DNA of 64,000 nt from contig DASXFD010000003.1 of NCBI GenBank assembly GCA_036489755.1, forward strand, positions 62,001 to 126,000. Direction: 5' to 3'. The position numbers were made by a program, and so were the translations under genes. The notes below the pieces were generated by a model that worked only from the letters and a program-made list of their open reading frames with translations, had not been told where the DNA came from and ran no database searches. Source of the stretch: JABFXX01 sp036489755. GTDB taxonomy: Bacteria; Myxococcota_A; Polyangia; Haliangiales; Haliangiaceae. Positions 25,208 through 34,449 of the stretch are shown one piece after another (the first letter of the stretch is position 1; the number at the start of each line of letters is the position of its first letter).

Positions 25208-26454
25208 TGCGGCCTTCGCTGGTCGTGCTCGCACTCGCCGGGTGTTTCGGCGGCGGCCCCGTGCCGTCGACGGGCGCCGATGCGCCGCTCGTGTTCGAAG
25301 TCGTGCCCGCGAGCGCCGGCACGGCGTGCACCGGCGGCAGCACGTACATCACGTCGGTCGCGTTCGGCAGCGACAGCGGCTACGCCCTGGTCTACCCGTA
25401 CGGCCCGGAAGATCAGGGCTGCAGCGTCACCACGCCGAGCAACGTCGCGGTCAGCGTGATGCAGTTTCCGATCGACGGCAGCCATCTGACCGGTCAGATG
25501 GTCGGCACCGCGGGCATGTCGAACGCGCAGGCCGCGCGGCCGCAGCTCGCGCTCGGCTCGAACGGACCGGTGTCGCTGTTCGACACGACGGGCCAGCCAC
25601 CGACGCTCGATCTCGCGCTGCTCGGCGGCTCGCCGCAGCCGTTGACCGGCAGCGGCCAGCTCGGCGATCTCGCCGGCGCCGCCGGTGACTACGCGGCGAC
25701 CGTGGCGAATCAGCAACCGACCGATCCGATGAACCCGCTCTATCCGTGCTGCGTGTCGGGCGGCCAGCAGTCATCGCCCGGGCAGCTCCTGCAATACGCG
25801 ATCGCCGGGACGCAGGTCACCGCGACGCCGCCGCTGATGCTGACCGGAATCGTCGCCGGCGAGCTGCCGAGCGCGATCGCCGCAAATTCGACCGCCGCGT
25901 TCTACATCACGACGAAGCCGACCGGGTTCGGCATCGAGGCGGTCAGCGGCAGCGACACGACCGACGTCGTGACGATCAGCCCGACGCTCGGCTCGACGCC
26001 GGTCGGGCTCGCCGCCGACGACGCGCACGTCGCGTGGGCGTTCGCCCAAGACGCGACGCAAACTCCGCTCGCGAAGGGTTGCCAGATCTGGATCGTCGGC
26101 GACGCGCCGCTCGGCTCGACGAACACGGTCGACTCGATCTTCCAGAGCTCGAAGCTGTCGTGCATGGACCTCGTGCTCGATCCCAACGCCGTGTACTTCA
26201 CGATCGTCGACGAGGACGTGGAATCCGGCTGCGACGGTTGCACGCCCGGTCTCCACGGCGTCGGCATCGGCCGCGTCGATTTCACGATGCACACGTTCTC
26301 GAGCATCGCGTTCGACGTCGAAGCACCGTCGAGCGGGCCGCGCCGCATCTACACGGCGCAGAGCGATCCGAACGACGTGTTCGTCGCCGATCCGTTCGTG
26401 ATCGCAAAGATCTCGAAGATGGCGTTCGCCGGGCGAACCGACATCTCGCCCTGA
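25207..26454 (+). CDS. Lipoprotein of unknown function, beta-propeller-like
   Basis: A 415-residue lipoprotein (LVVLALAGCFGG lipobox). The sequence is beta-rich with several conserved Cys pairs, and segments such as PSAIAANSTAAFYITTK and PVGLAADDAHVAWAF recur at intervals like the blades of a propeller. No catalytic motif is seen. The ATG overlaps the upstream stop by one base (TGATG), so it is the third gene of the kinase operon. An earlier open frame upstream is a shadow of the barrel gene. Confidence 0.7.
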   Translation: MRPSLVVLALAGCFGGGPVPSTGADAPLVFEVVPASAGTACTGGSTYITSVAFGSDSGYALVYPYGPEDQGCSVTTPSNVAVSVMQFPIDGSHLTGQMVGTAGMSNAQAARPQLALGSNGPVSLFDTTGQPPTLDLALLGGSPQPLTGSGQLGDLAGAAGDYAATVANQQPTDPMNPLYPCCVSGGQQSSPGQLLQYAIAGTQVTATPPLMLTGIVAGELPSAIAANSTAAFYITTKPTGFGIEAVSGSDTTDVVTISPTLGSTPVGLAADDAHVAWAFAQDATQTPLAKGCQIWIVGDAPLGSTNTVDSIFQSSKLSCMDLVLDPNAVYFTIVDEDVESGCDGCTPGLHGVGIGRVDFTMHTFSSIAFDVEAPSSGPRRIYTAQSDPNDVFVADPFVIAKISKMAFAGRTDISP

Positions 26455-26479
26455 CACAATGCTTTGATCAGAAACTTTC

Positions 26480-26517
26480 TGGGGCCTAACGCACCCGCCA
26501 TTTTTTGATGGGCCCCA
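26480..26517. repeat. Inverted repeat in the gap before the OmpA-like gene
   Basis: TGGGGCC (26480-26486) and GGCCCCA (26511-26517) enclose 24 bases that include a run of six T. This follows the lipoprotein stop by 25 bases and may be a terminator or processing stem. A second, smaller repeat, ACCTAC and GTAGGT (26526-26546), reaches the Shine-Dalgarno AGGTTGGG of the next gene and could mask it. Confidence 0.45.
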
Positions 26518-26553
26518 CGAATCGGACCTACCAAAAAGGCGTAGGTTGGGCTC

Positions 26554-27189
26554 ATGACAGGCATGAGAATTCTTGGTTCGTTGGCAGTCGTAGTTATGGC
26601 GGCATGCAGCGGTACGACGACGTTCAAGGGCACCGCAGGCTCGACGATCGTCGGCACGGCGCCGCCGCCTCCGCCGGCCGCGCCGCCGCCCCGCGTGGTC
26701 GTGCGCGACAACCAGATCCAGATCACCGAGAAGATCCAATTCGACGACGACAAGGCGACCATCAAGCCGGAGTCGGACTCGCTGCTCGACGAGATCGTCG
26801 CGACGTTCCAGAAGAACCCGCAGATCAAAAAGGTCGAGGTCGATGGCTTCGCGAGCAGCGAGGGCGACGCAAATCACAACAAGAAGCTGTCGGACGACCG
26901 CGCGAAGTCGGTGATGGCCTACCTGAGCAGCCACGGCGTCGACAAGGGCCGTCTCGCCGCGAAGGGCTGGGGCATCGAGAAGCCGATCGCCGACAACTCC
27001 ACCGAGGACGGTCGTGAAGCGAACCGCCGCGTCGAGTTCAACATTCTCGCGCAGGACGTCACGAAGCAGAAGGTCGAGGTCGATCCGTCCACCGGCAAAG
27101 AGAAGGTCGTCGACTCGAGCACGAACGAGGTCAAGTCGAACGACACGACCGCGACCAGCACCACGCCCGCCAAGGGAGGTTCCAAGTGA
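26554..27189 (+). CDS. OmpA-family lipoprotein (peptidoglycan-binding domain)
   Basis: A 211-residue lipoprotein with lipobox VVMAACSG, a Pro-rich spacer (PPPPPAAPPPR) and an OmpA/Pal C-terminal domain: ITEKIQFDDDKATIKPES, KVEVDGFASSEGD, the helix NKKLSDDRAKSVMAYL and EDGREANRRVEF. The Asp and Arg of the domain contact diaminopimelate, so it should tie the outer membrane to peptidoglycan. After the domain a Lys/Ser/Thr-rich tail of about 40 residues is unusual for Pal. The ATG at 26554 has a Shine-Dalgarno at 26543-26550; an ATG at 26563 is possible. Its stop overlaps the next GTG. Confidence 0.92.
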   Translation: MTGMRILGSLAVVVMAACSGTTTFKGTAGSTIVGTAPPPPPAAPPPRVVVRDNQIQITEKIQFDDDKATIKPESDSLLDEIVATFQKNPQIKKVEVDGFASSEGDANHNKKLSDDRAKSVMAYLSSHGVDKGRLAAKGWGIEKPIADNSTEDGREANRRVEFNILAQDVTKQKVEVDPSTGKEKVVDSSTNEVKSNDTTATSTTPAKGGSK

Positions 27190-27545
27190 TCCGCGCGCTC
27201 CGTTTGCTGCCACTTCTCGGGTTCGTCGCGTGCGCGCACGCTCGTACCGCCGCCGAATACAGCACCGACACCGGTGCCGCGCTGTCGCAGAAGGATAGCG
27301 ACATCAAGGCCTGCTACGACAAGGTGCTGCAGGGCACGCCGAAGGCCGCGGGCACGGTCACCGTCGACTTCACGGTCGAGCCGAAGAGCGGCAAGATCAT
27401 CGACGCGAAGCTCGACACGCAGTCGACGGCGCCCGCGCCGGTCGGCCAGTGCGTGCTCGACGCGATCCAGACGGCGTCGATCGCGCCGGGCGATCGCAAC
27501 CGTGGCGAGGCGAGCTGGGCGTGGACGTTCCAGCCGCCGCAGTGA
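27186..27545 (+). CDS. AgmX/PglI C-terminal-domain lipoprotein
   Basis: A 119-residue lipoprotein (LLPLLGFVACAHA) whose body resembles the AgmX/PglI C-terminal, TonB-like module: IKACYDKVLQG, then GTVTVDFTVEPKSGKIIDAK, and QCVLDAIQTASI before a final WAWTFQPP. The two cysteines are the conserved pair. In myxobacteria such modules occur in gliding-motility and envelope proteins. The GTG overlaps the OmpA lipoprotein stop (GTGA), so the two are a coupled pair that may work together at the periplasmic face of the outer membrane. A related C-terminal sequence is fused to the oxygenase encoded on the opposite strand at 27560. Confidence 0.7.
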   Translation: MIRALRLLPLLGFVACAHARTAAEYSTDTGAALSQKDSDIKACYDKVLQGTPKAAGTVTVDFTVEPKSGKIIDAKLDTQSTAPAPVGQCVLDAIQTASIAPGDRNRGEASWAWTFQPPQ

Positions 27546-27559
27546 CGCGTCGCTAGAGC

Positions 27560-28444
27560 TCAGGCGCGCTCGAACACGAGCGGCAGCACGACGCGGCTCG
27601 GTCCGCGGCGTGCCGCGAAGGTCCACGCGCCGATCGTGCCGACGATCATGCGGACGAGCCGCTTTCGGGCGGGCTCGTCGGCGCGCGGCACGCGCGTGGT
27701 ATCGGAGAGCACGCGCACGTGCCGAGCACGACCGCCGCGATCGACATCGAACGCGAGCGACAAGAGGCCCGCGAGCGGGACATCTCCGATCACCGCGCCG
27801 AGCTCGGCCGCGCGCGACGACACCTCGGCGCCGGAGACCGGCCCGGTCACGAACGGACGCGGCTGCACGAACCAGCCGTGGATCACGAGCCGACCCTCGC
27901 GCGGATCGCGCGTGCCGGTCACCGGCCGTACGCCGTGCGGGATGCGCGGATCGAACGCGATCAGGCGACCGAAGCGCGGCTCGATCGCGCGAACCAGCTC
28001 GGGCTCTTCGATCGCGCGCGTCGACGCGAAGCCGTGCCAGTAGTCGAGCACCTCGTCGCGCACGAGCAGCGTCTGGCCGCCGCGAAAGCCGCGGCCGACC
28101 GTTAGCGAGTACACGAACGCCCACGGGCCATGCGGCAGGTCGCCGTGCAGCTCCTGGCGGCAGCCATCGACGTAACACGACAGCCACGGCGGCGAGATGT
28201 CGTGACAGCCGAGCGTCGCGCGGCCCCACGCGACGAGCCGGCGATGAAATCGCTCGTACAACGCCTTCGGGAAGAACTCCCACGCCGGCGTGCGCAGCGC
28301 GGTGTACTGGCCGGGCACGTGCCACCAGTCCCACACGAAGCGGTCGCGGCGCGTGCTGCGCGGATCGGCGAAGCGCACGTCGAACGCAGCGCGCAGCGCG
28401 CGGCCTTCCGAAGCGAAGCGATCGACGATGACGACGTTACGCAT
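27560..28444 (-). CDS. 2OG-Fe(II) oxygenase (prolyl-4-hydroxylase-like) with TonB/AgmX-like tail
   Basis: A 294-residue protein. The first 190 residues look like a 2-oxoglutarate/Fe(II) dioxygenase: the HxD iron motif in ELHGDLPHGPW, the second histidine in DPRIPHGVRPV and the 2OG-binding arginine in GRLVIHGWF. The final 80 residues, LAFDVDRGGRARHVRVL to GPSRVVLPLVFERA, resemble the C-terminal module of AgmX/PglI/TonB-type proteins. The frame is open to 28489; the ATG at 28444 is chosen because MRNVVIVDRFAS begins the fold. No signal peptide is evident, so the fused tail is odd. Hydroxylation substrate unknown. Confidence 0.7.
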   Translation of the reverse strand: MRNVVIVDRFASEGRALRAAFDVRFADPRSTRRDRFVWDWWHVPGQYTALRTPAWEFFPKALYERFHRRLVAWGRATLGCHDISPPWLSCYVDGCRQELHGDLPHGPWAFVYSLTVGRGFRGGQTLLVRDEVLDYWHGFASTRAIEEPELVRAIEPRFGRLIAFDPRIPHGVRPVTGTRDPREGRLVIHGWFVQPRPFVTGPVSGAEVSSRAAELGAVIGDVPLAGLLSLAFDVDRGGRARHVRVLSDTTRVPRADEPARKRLVRMIVGTIGAWTFAARRGPSRVVLPLVFERA

Positions 28445-28504
28445 GAGCCGAAAATACGAACGCCGCCGCGAGAGCCGCAGCGGCGTCACGAAGCAAGCGC
28501 GAGC

Positions 28505-28723
28505 TTACTTGGTCGCGGGGGGCGTGGTCTTCGAGTCGGTCGACTTGGCCGGGGTCGACTTCGTGCTCTTCGTCGGGGTCGTCGACTTGGTCTTCGACGT
28601 GTCCGTCTTCGACGTGTCCGTCTTCGTGGTCTCCGTCTTCGTGTCCTTCGACGGCGCCGGGTCCTTCGCGAACGCGGGGGTGGCGAGCATGGCAACGGTG
28701 AGAATCGACATGATGGTCTTCAT
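28505..28723 (-). CDS. Small secreted Lys/Thr/Ser-rich low-complexity protein
   Basis: A 72-residue product with a clear signal peptide (MKTIMSILTVAMLATPAFA). The mature 53 residues are almost entirely Lys, Thr, Ser, Asp and Pro, in short repeats of the KTDTSKT type followed by KSTTPTKSTKS. The mature part is basic and presumably disordered. No family is recognised. The signal peptide and its precise cleavage site argue that it is real and not a shadow, although nothing shows function. An inverted repeat with a T-run lies upstream at 28790-28822. Confidence 0.6.
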   Translation of the reverse strand: MKTIMSILTVAMLATPAFAKDPAPSKDTKTETTKTDTSKTDTSKTKSTTPTKSTKSTPAKSTDSKTTPPATK

Positions 28724-28789
28724 GACCGGCCCTATGGTGCACCGTCGGTGCCGCGCGCCTCGCGTTATTTCAGCTGGTTGAGTAGGCGT

Positions 28790-28822
28790 GCCTCGTGGCC
28801 TTTGGCCTCCGCGAGGCTTTTT
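28790..28822 (+). terminator. Intrinsic-terminator-like hairpin with T5 tail
   Basis: GCCTCG (28790-28795) and CGAGGC (28812-28817) form a stem, with an inner GGCC-TTT-GGCC that can also pair, followed directly by TTTTT. The T-run is on the plus strand, yet the flanking genes are both on the minus strand. It would therefore stop antisense transcription coming from the left, or act only as a stem for the acetyltransferase transcript. Confidence 0.5.
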
Positions 28823-28837
28823 GTCTGCCGCATTGAA

Positions 28838-29350
28838 TCAGAGTCGATCCCAGATGTACGCGCGCTCGAGTACGGGAAACCCGTGGACCTGGCTTTGATA
28901 GGTCGATCCGAGCTGGCCGCCGCGCGCTTCGTAGAACCGGCGCGCGTGCTGGTTCGCTTCGAGGACCCAGATGATCATCGAGCGTCGATCGCGCGTGCGC
29001 AGCCAGCTGATCGAATGATCGAGCATCTCGCTGCCGAGCCCGTGACGTTTCGCGTGCTGCACGAGATACAGCGCGTAGACCTCGCCAGCCGTTGTGGTCG
29101 TCCTGCGCGACGGGCCCGCGTCGCAGAAGCCGACGATGTCGCCGTGCGAGAGGTCGTATGCAACGAGCTGCAACAAACTTCGATCGTGCGCGATCCGCCG
29201 TCGCGACTCCGTCCATCGCGAGAGATCGAGCCGCTCGAGGACCGCGTCGGGCAGGATCCCGCGGTAGCTCGAGCGCCAGCTGGCGAGCTGGGCACTGGCG
29301 ATCCCCGACGCGTCGTCGGGCGTGGCCTGCCGGATCGCGAACCGGGTCAT
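28838..29350 (-). CDS. GNAT-family N-acetyltransferase
   Basis: A 170-residue GNAT. It opens FAIRQATPDDASGIASAQLA, includes WRSSYRGILPDAVLERLDL as in the YjcF/PhnO-like subgroup, and has the acetyl-CoA loop VQHAKRHGLGSEMLDHSISW followed by WVLEANQHARRFYEARGG. The sequence is complete. Substrate unknown. It is the last gene before the small secreted protein and follows the NtrC regulator by about 20 bases on the same strand, so it may be cotranscribed with the two-component genes. Confidence 0.9.
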   Translation of the reverse strand: MTRFAIRQATPDDASGIASAQLASWRSSYRGILPDAVLERLDLSRWTESRRRIAHDRSLLQLVAYDLSHGDIVGFCDAGPSRRTTTTAGEVYALYLVQHAKRHGLGSEMLDHSISWLRTRDRRSMIIWVLEANQHARRFYEARGGQLGSTYQSQVHGFPVLERAYIWDRL

Positions 29351-29372
29351 GACTGCCCGGTTACCCTAGCGC

Positions 29373-30745
<1,373 letters not shown>

Positions 30746-30749
<4 letters not shown>

Positions 30750-32221
30750 GCGGCACCTCCGGGCAGGTAGACCGTGAAGGTCGACCCTTTGCCTGGAGCC
30801 GACTGTACGTCGATCCAGCCGCGATGCTCTCGCACGATCCCCCACGTGACGCTAAGCCCCAGGCCCGTGCCCTCGCCGACCGGCTTGGTCGTGAAGAACG
30901 GCTCGAAGATCCGCTTCTTCGTCGCGTCGTCCATCCCGGTGCCGGTGTCCTTGACTTCGATCGCGAGCCAGTGCGTGACGTCGCCCTCGACGTACGGCGG
31001 CGGCGCCTGATCGACGAACCGCGCGCCGATCACGATCGTGCCGCCGCTCGGCATCGCGTGGATCGCGTTGACGACGAGGTTGATCAGCAGCTGGTGCACG
31101 GCGCCTTCGTCGGCCTGGACGTGCAGCGCGTCGTCGTGCGGCGGCACGTCGATCGACACGTTCGTCTTGCGCGCGATCGTCGCGACCAATTCGGCGACGC
31201 GGGCCGCGAGTGACGTCACGTTGACCGTGACCTTGCGCAGCGCACGCGGCCGCGCGAAGTCGAGCAGCTGGCGGATCATCGCGGTCATGCGATCGGCCTG
31301 CTCGGCGACGATCTTCGCGGACTCGATCACGTCGTTGCCTTCGACCTCGCCGCGCGAGATCAGGCGCGCGCGCCCCGACACCACGTTGAGCGGCGTGCCG
31401 AGCTCGTGCGCGATGCCCGACGCCAGCTTGCCGACGGTCGTGAGGCGGTCGGCGTGGCGTAGCTGCTCGGTGGCGGCCTCGCGCGCGCTGCGTTCCTCGG
31501 CGAGCCGATCGCACATCAGGTTGATCTCGTTCGCGAGCTCGCCGAGCTCGTCGCGCTGCGCGAGCTGGAGCGGGCCGCTGAGATCGCCGGTGCCGACCCG
31601 CCGCGCCTTCGCGGCGAGCCGCGAGATCGGCCGGCCGATGAACGTGACGCCGAGGAACAGCGCGAGCGCCGCCGCGACGACGACCGAGCCGACGGTGCCG
31701 AGGACCTGGCTGCGCAGCGAGTCGGAGATGAACTTGTCGAGCTCGTAGAACGGCTGCTCGATCTCGATGCCACCCTTGCGCGAGATCGGCACCACGACCG
31801 GCACGTAGGTCAGGAGCTGGTCGTTGATCTCGTCCTTGTAGATGACCGGCTGGTTCTGGCTCAGCGGCGCGAGCACGGCGCGTGGCGCCTTCGGTGCGTT
31901 CTGATCGGTGGCGTCGAGCCAGACCCAGCGAACGCGCGGCGCCTCGGTCTCGTTCTTGTTGCTGGCCTCGCGCAAGAACTCGCGCGCTGCCGCCTCACCG
32001 TCGCGTGTCCACACGGCGGCCAACCCCGCCCCGAGCGCTCGACCGAGCGCTCCTGCCTCAGCGTGCATTTGGTGGTCGAACACGTCGCGCCGTCGGCGAT
32101 AGTCGAAGAGGCCTTGGATCAGCGCGACTAGCGCGACGCCGATGACCAAGGCGGCGATGAACTTGCGAGTTAGCCGCATGCCGTCTTCGAGTTCTACTCG
32201 ATCGATGGCGTCGAGAGTCAT
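30746..32221 (-). CDS. Membrane sensor histidine kinase (NtrB/ZraS-like)
   Basis: A kinase of about 491 residues with two membrane helices (about 20-38 and 174-195) around a periplasmic sensor, a HAMP segment (GRPISRLAAKARRVGTGDLS), the phosphoacceptor box GIAHELGTPLNVV (about H272), N box NLVVNAIHAMPSGG, and G boxes with EPFFTTKPVGEGTGLGLSV. It resembles ZraS/AtoS-type partners of NtrC regulators. I take the ATG at 32221; an ATG at 32179 (MRLTRKF) would still include the first helix and is equally possible. It is coupled by overlap to the response regulator and divergent from the stress-protein gene. Confidence 0.93.
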
Positions 32222-32226
32222 CTCAG

Positions 32227-32250
32227 CGAGACTCCAACGAGATTGTCTCG
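32227..32250. promoter_or_regulatory. Inverted repeat between divergent kinase and UspA genes
   Basis: CGAGAC (32227-32232) and GTCTCG (32245-32250) form a 6-bp inverted repeat with a 12-base spacer, six bases upstream of the kinase ATG. A regulator site is plausible, for example for the NtrC-type regulator encoded next door, but the arms are short. Confidence 0.35.
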
Positions 32251-32332
32251 ACACCCACGCCGACATCCGACCACGGAAGTGGCCCAGGAGACCATTACGC
32301 GGCCTGGCCTGGAATATGAAGAAATACACGAC

Positions 32333-32794
32333 GTGCTCCCCAAGAACATCCTCGTGCCAGTCGATCTCGGTGAGGGATCCGAAGACGCCGTGGCCTACGC
32401 CGCCGAGCTGGCGCATGCGCTGGGCGCGACGCTGCACTTGTTGCACGTCGTCGGCATTCCGGCGATGGGCGTGCCGGAGATGGGTGTCGCCTACTCGGCG
32501 ACGATGCTCGACGGCATGATGAGCGACGACTTGCACGCGCTCGAGCACATGCTGGCGCCCCACCAGCATATGTGCACGTGTGGCACGCCGATGATCAAGA
32601 GCGGCGACGCACGCGAGGCGATCAACGAGGCCGCGAAACAGCTCCACATCGACTTGATCGTGATGGCGACACACGGCAGGCACGGCATCTCGCGCGTGCT
32701 GCTCGGCAGCGTCGCCGAAAGCGTGGTGCGCACCGCACCGTGCCCGGTGCTCACCGTGAAGCAGCACCCCGTCACGATCGAGAAGGCAGCGTGA
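32333..32794 (+). CDS. Universal stress protein, UspA family
   Basis: A single-domain UspA protein of about 153 residues. The first beta-strand KNILVPVDLGEGSEDAV and the ATP signature MATHGRHGISRVLLGSVAESV followed by PVLTVKQ are clear. A Met/His/Cys-rich insert (GMMSDDLHALEHMLAPHQHM, then CTCGTP) could bind metal or sense redox. The start is uncertain: GTG at 32333 is preferred, while a GTG at 32279 and a TTG at 32243 are also in frame and would add an N-terminal extension. The stop overlaps the GTG of pcm. Confidence 0.9.
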   Translation: MLPKNILVPVDLGEGSEDAVAYAAELAHALGATLHLLHVVGIPAMGVPEMGVAYSATMLDGMMSDDLHALEHMLAPHQHMCTCGTPMIKSGDAREAINEAAKQLHIDLIVMATHGRHGISRVLLGSVAESVVRTAPCPVLTVKQHPVTIEKAA

Positions 32795-33435
32795 TTTCCC
32801 GAGCCCGCATGATCGCGAGCCAGCTGAGGAGCCGCGGGATTCGCAGCCTCGCCGTGCTCGACGCGTTCGCCGCGATCCCGCGCGAGGCGTTCGTCGATCC
32901 CGACCTGCGCGAGCTCGCGTACGCCGATCGCCCGCTGCCGATCGGCTACGGCCAAACGATCTCGCAGCCGTACATCGTGGCGCTGACCGCCGAGCTGCTC
33001 GCGGTGCACGGAGCCGATCGCGTGCTCGAGATCGGCACGGGCTCCGGCTATGCCGCGGCGATCTTGGGGCGGCTCGCGAAGCGCGTCGACACGATCGAGC
33101 GCATCCCCGAGCTCGCCGAACGCGCGCGCGCCACGCTCGCCGCGCTCGGCATCAGCAACGTTTACGTGCACACCGGCGACGGTTCGCTCGGGCTGCCGGC
33201 TCGCGCGCCCTACGACGCGATCGCGGTCGCCGCGAATGCGCCCTCGCCGCCGCCGTCGCTGCGCGCGCAGCTCGCGGTCGGCGGCCGGCTCGTCTTGCCG
33301 GTCGGTGACGAGCACGATCAAAAGCTCGTGCGCATCGTGCGCGGCGCCGACGACGAGTTCGACCAGCGCAAGATCACGCCGGTCGCGTTCGTGCCGCTCG
33401 TCGGTGCCGAAGGCTGGCCGGCGGCGCAGCGCTAG
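32791..33435 (+). CDS. pcm: Protein-L-isoaspartate O-methyltransferase
   Basis: A 214-residue S-adenosylmethionine-dependent methyltransferase that starts repair of isoaspartyl residues in aged proteins. The family core is complete: DRPLPIGYGQTISQPYIVA, the SAM-binding VLEIGTGSGYAAAIL, and YVHTGDGSLGL with a C-terminal KITPVAFVPLVGAEGW. The frame is open well upstream, but the GTG at 32791 overlaps the stress-protein stop, has GAAGG just before it, and matches the family start. Coupling to a stress protein fits a damage-repair role. Confidence 0.95.
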   Translation: MISRARMIASQLRSRGIRSLAVLDAFAAIPREAFVDPDLRELAYADRPLPIGYGQTISQPYIVALTAELLAVHGADRVLEIGTGSGYAAAILGRLAKRVDTIERIPELAERARATLAALGISNVYVHTGDGSLGLPARAPYDAIAVAANAPSPPPSLRAQLAVGGRLVLPVGDEHDQKLVRIVRGADDEFDQRKITPVAFVPLVGAEGWPAAQR

Positions 33436-33504
33436 CACGATCCAAGAATTCGGTTCGAGCGGGGTCGCGTAGCACGCGCCGGATCGATGGCGCATGCTCT
33501 CGCG

Positions 33505-34389
33505 ATGAAGCTCGGCTGGCTCGCGATCGCGTTCATCGCCTGCGATACGGGCACGCCGCCGACGACGACGACGACGACCAAGGTCGCGCCTGCTCCGCCG
33601 GTCGCAGCCGCACCGCTTCCGCTGCCGCCGGTTCGCCCGATCGCGCCGTCGGGCGAGGCCCGCACGCCGCTCGCGCGCGTGTTCCCGCACGCCGACGCCG
33701 CGCCGGGCCAACGCACGCGCTATCGCACCGCGGTGATCTTGATCGCGCCGGCACGCAGCGCGTGGAATGCCGAGGACAGCGACGCCAAGCTGCCGCGCTT
33801 CGTGCCACTCGTGTGCGCGATCGACGGTGTGATCGCGACCGGCGAGAAGTGCGGCGAGGTGATGCCCGCGCACGCGACGATTCGCACCGCCGACGGTCCG
33901 CTCGAGGTCGCGCGCAGCGCCAAGCCGTTTTTCGACGCCGCCGGCGAGCACGTCTATCCGGCGCCGCACGGGCCGACGTGCTGCATGTACAACACCTGCA
34001 TGGAATCGACGATTCCGTACACGGCCATGCACGTGAAGCGCGAGTCCGGCGCGCCGACGAAGCTCGGCGTGTGGCCCGCCGATGCCGACGTCTCGCTCGA
34101 GGTCGCCGGACCCGGCACGAACAGCACGGCGATCCAGGCATTCGCGCGCGGCGCGCGTCGCTACGAAGCGCGCGCCGACGGGATCTGGTGGAACGCGGGC
34201 TCGGGCTGGGCGCAGGCGAACGTCCACACCATGGGCAACGGCGAAGTCTTGCTCGCGACGAGCGATGTCGACCACGACGGCACGCCCGAGCTCGTCGCGT
34301 ACGAGCTGTGGGCGAACGACTACGGCATCGACGTGTTCGCGACGGCATCGCTCGACCCGAGCTACTCGTTCAGCTGCGGCAACATTTGA
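33505..34389 (+). CDS. Lipoprotein of unknown function
   Basis: A 294-residue lipoprotein: signal KLGWLAIAFIACD, then a Thr-run and Pro/Ala linker, then a folded part with cysteines around CAIDGVIATGEKCGEV and GPTCCMYNTCM. Near the C-terminus, SDVDHDGTPELVAYELW looks like an FG-GAP/EF-hand-like calcium loop. The frame opens at 33487, but the lipobox requires the ATG at 33505. No enzymatic motif. Precedes the serine hydrolase lipoprotein by 60 bases. Confidence 0.7.
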   Translation: MKLGWLAIAFIACDTGTPPTTTTTTKVAPAPPVAAAPLPLPPVRPIAPSGEARTPLARVFPHADAAPGQRTRYRTAVILIAPARSAWNAEDSDAKLPRFVPLVCAIDGVIATGEKCGEVMPAHATIRTADGPLEVARSAKPFFDAAGEHVYPAPHGPTCCMYNTCMESTIPYTAMHVKRESGAPTKLGVWPADADVSLEVAGPGTNSTAIQAFARGARRYEARADGIWWNAGSGWAQANVHTMGNGEVLLATSDVDHDGTPELVAYELWANDYGIDVFATASLDPSYSFSCGNI

Positions 34390-34449
34390 TCGCTGCGACG
34401 CGGCGCGACGGCTATGCGACAGCCCGCCGACTCGTCTAACGTCGCCGCC

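Noticed and set aside
23971..26454. 827-codon plus-strand frame suggesting a giant lipoprotein
   Set aside because: The first 412 codons shadow the barrel gene; the lipobox and ATG at 25207 mark the real start.
7865..29350. Two GNAT genes (7865 and 28838) as possible duplicates
   Set aside because: They share only generic acetyl-CoA motifs and differ in length and N-terminal sequence.
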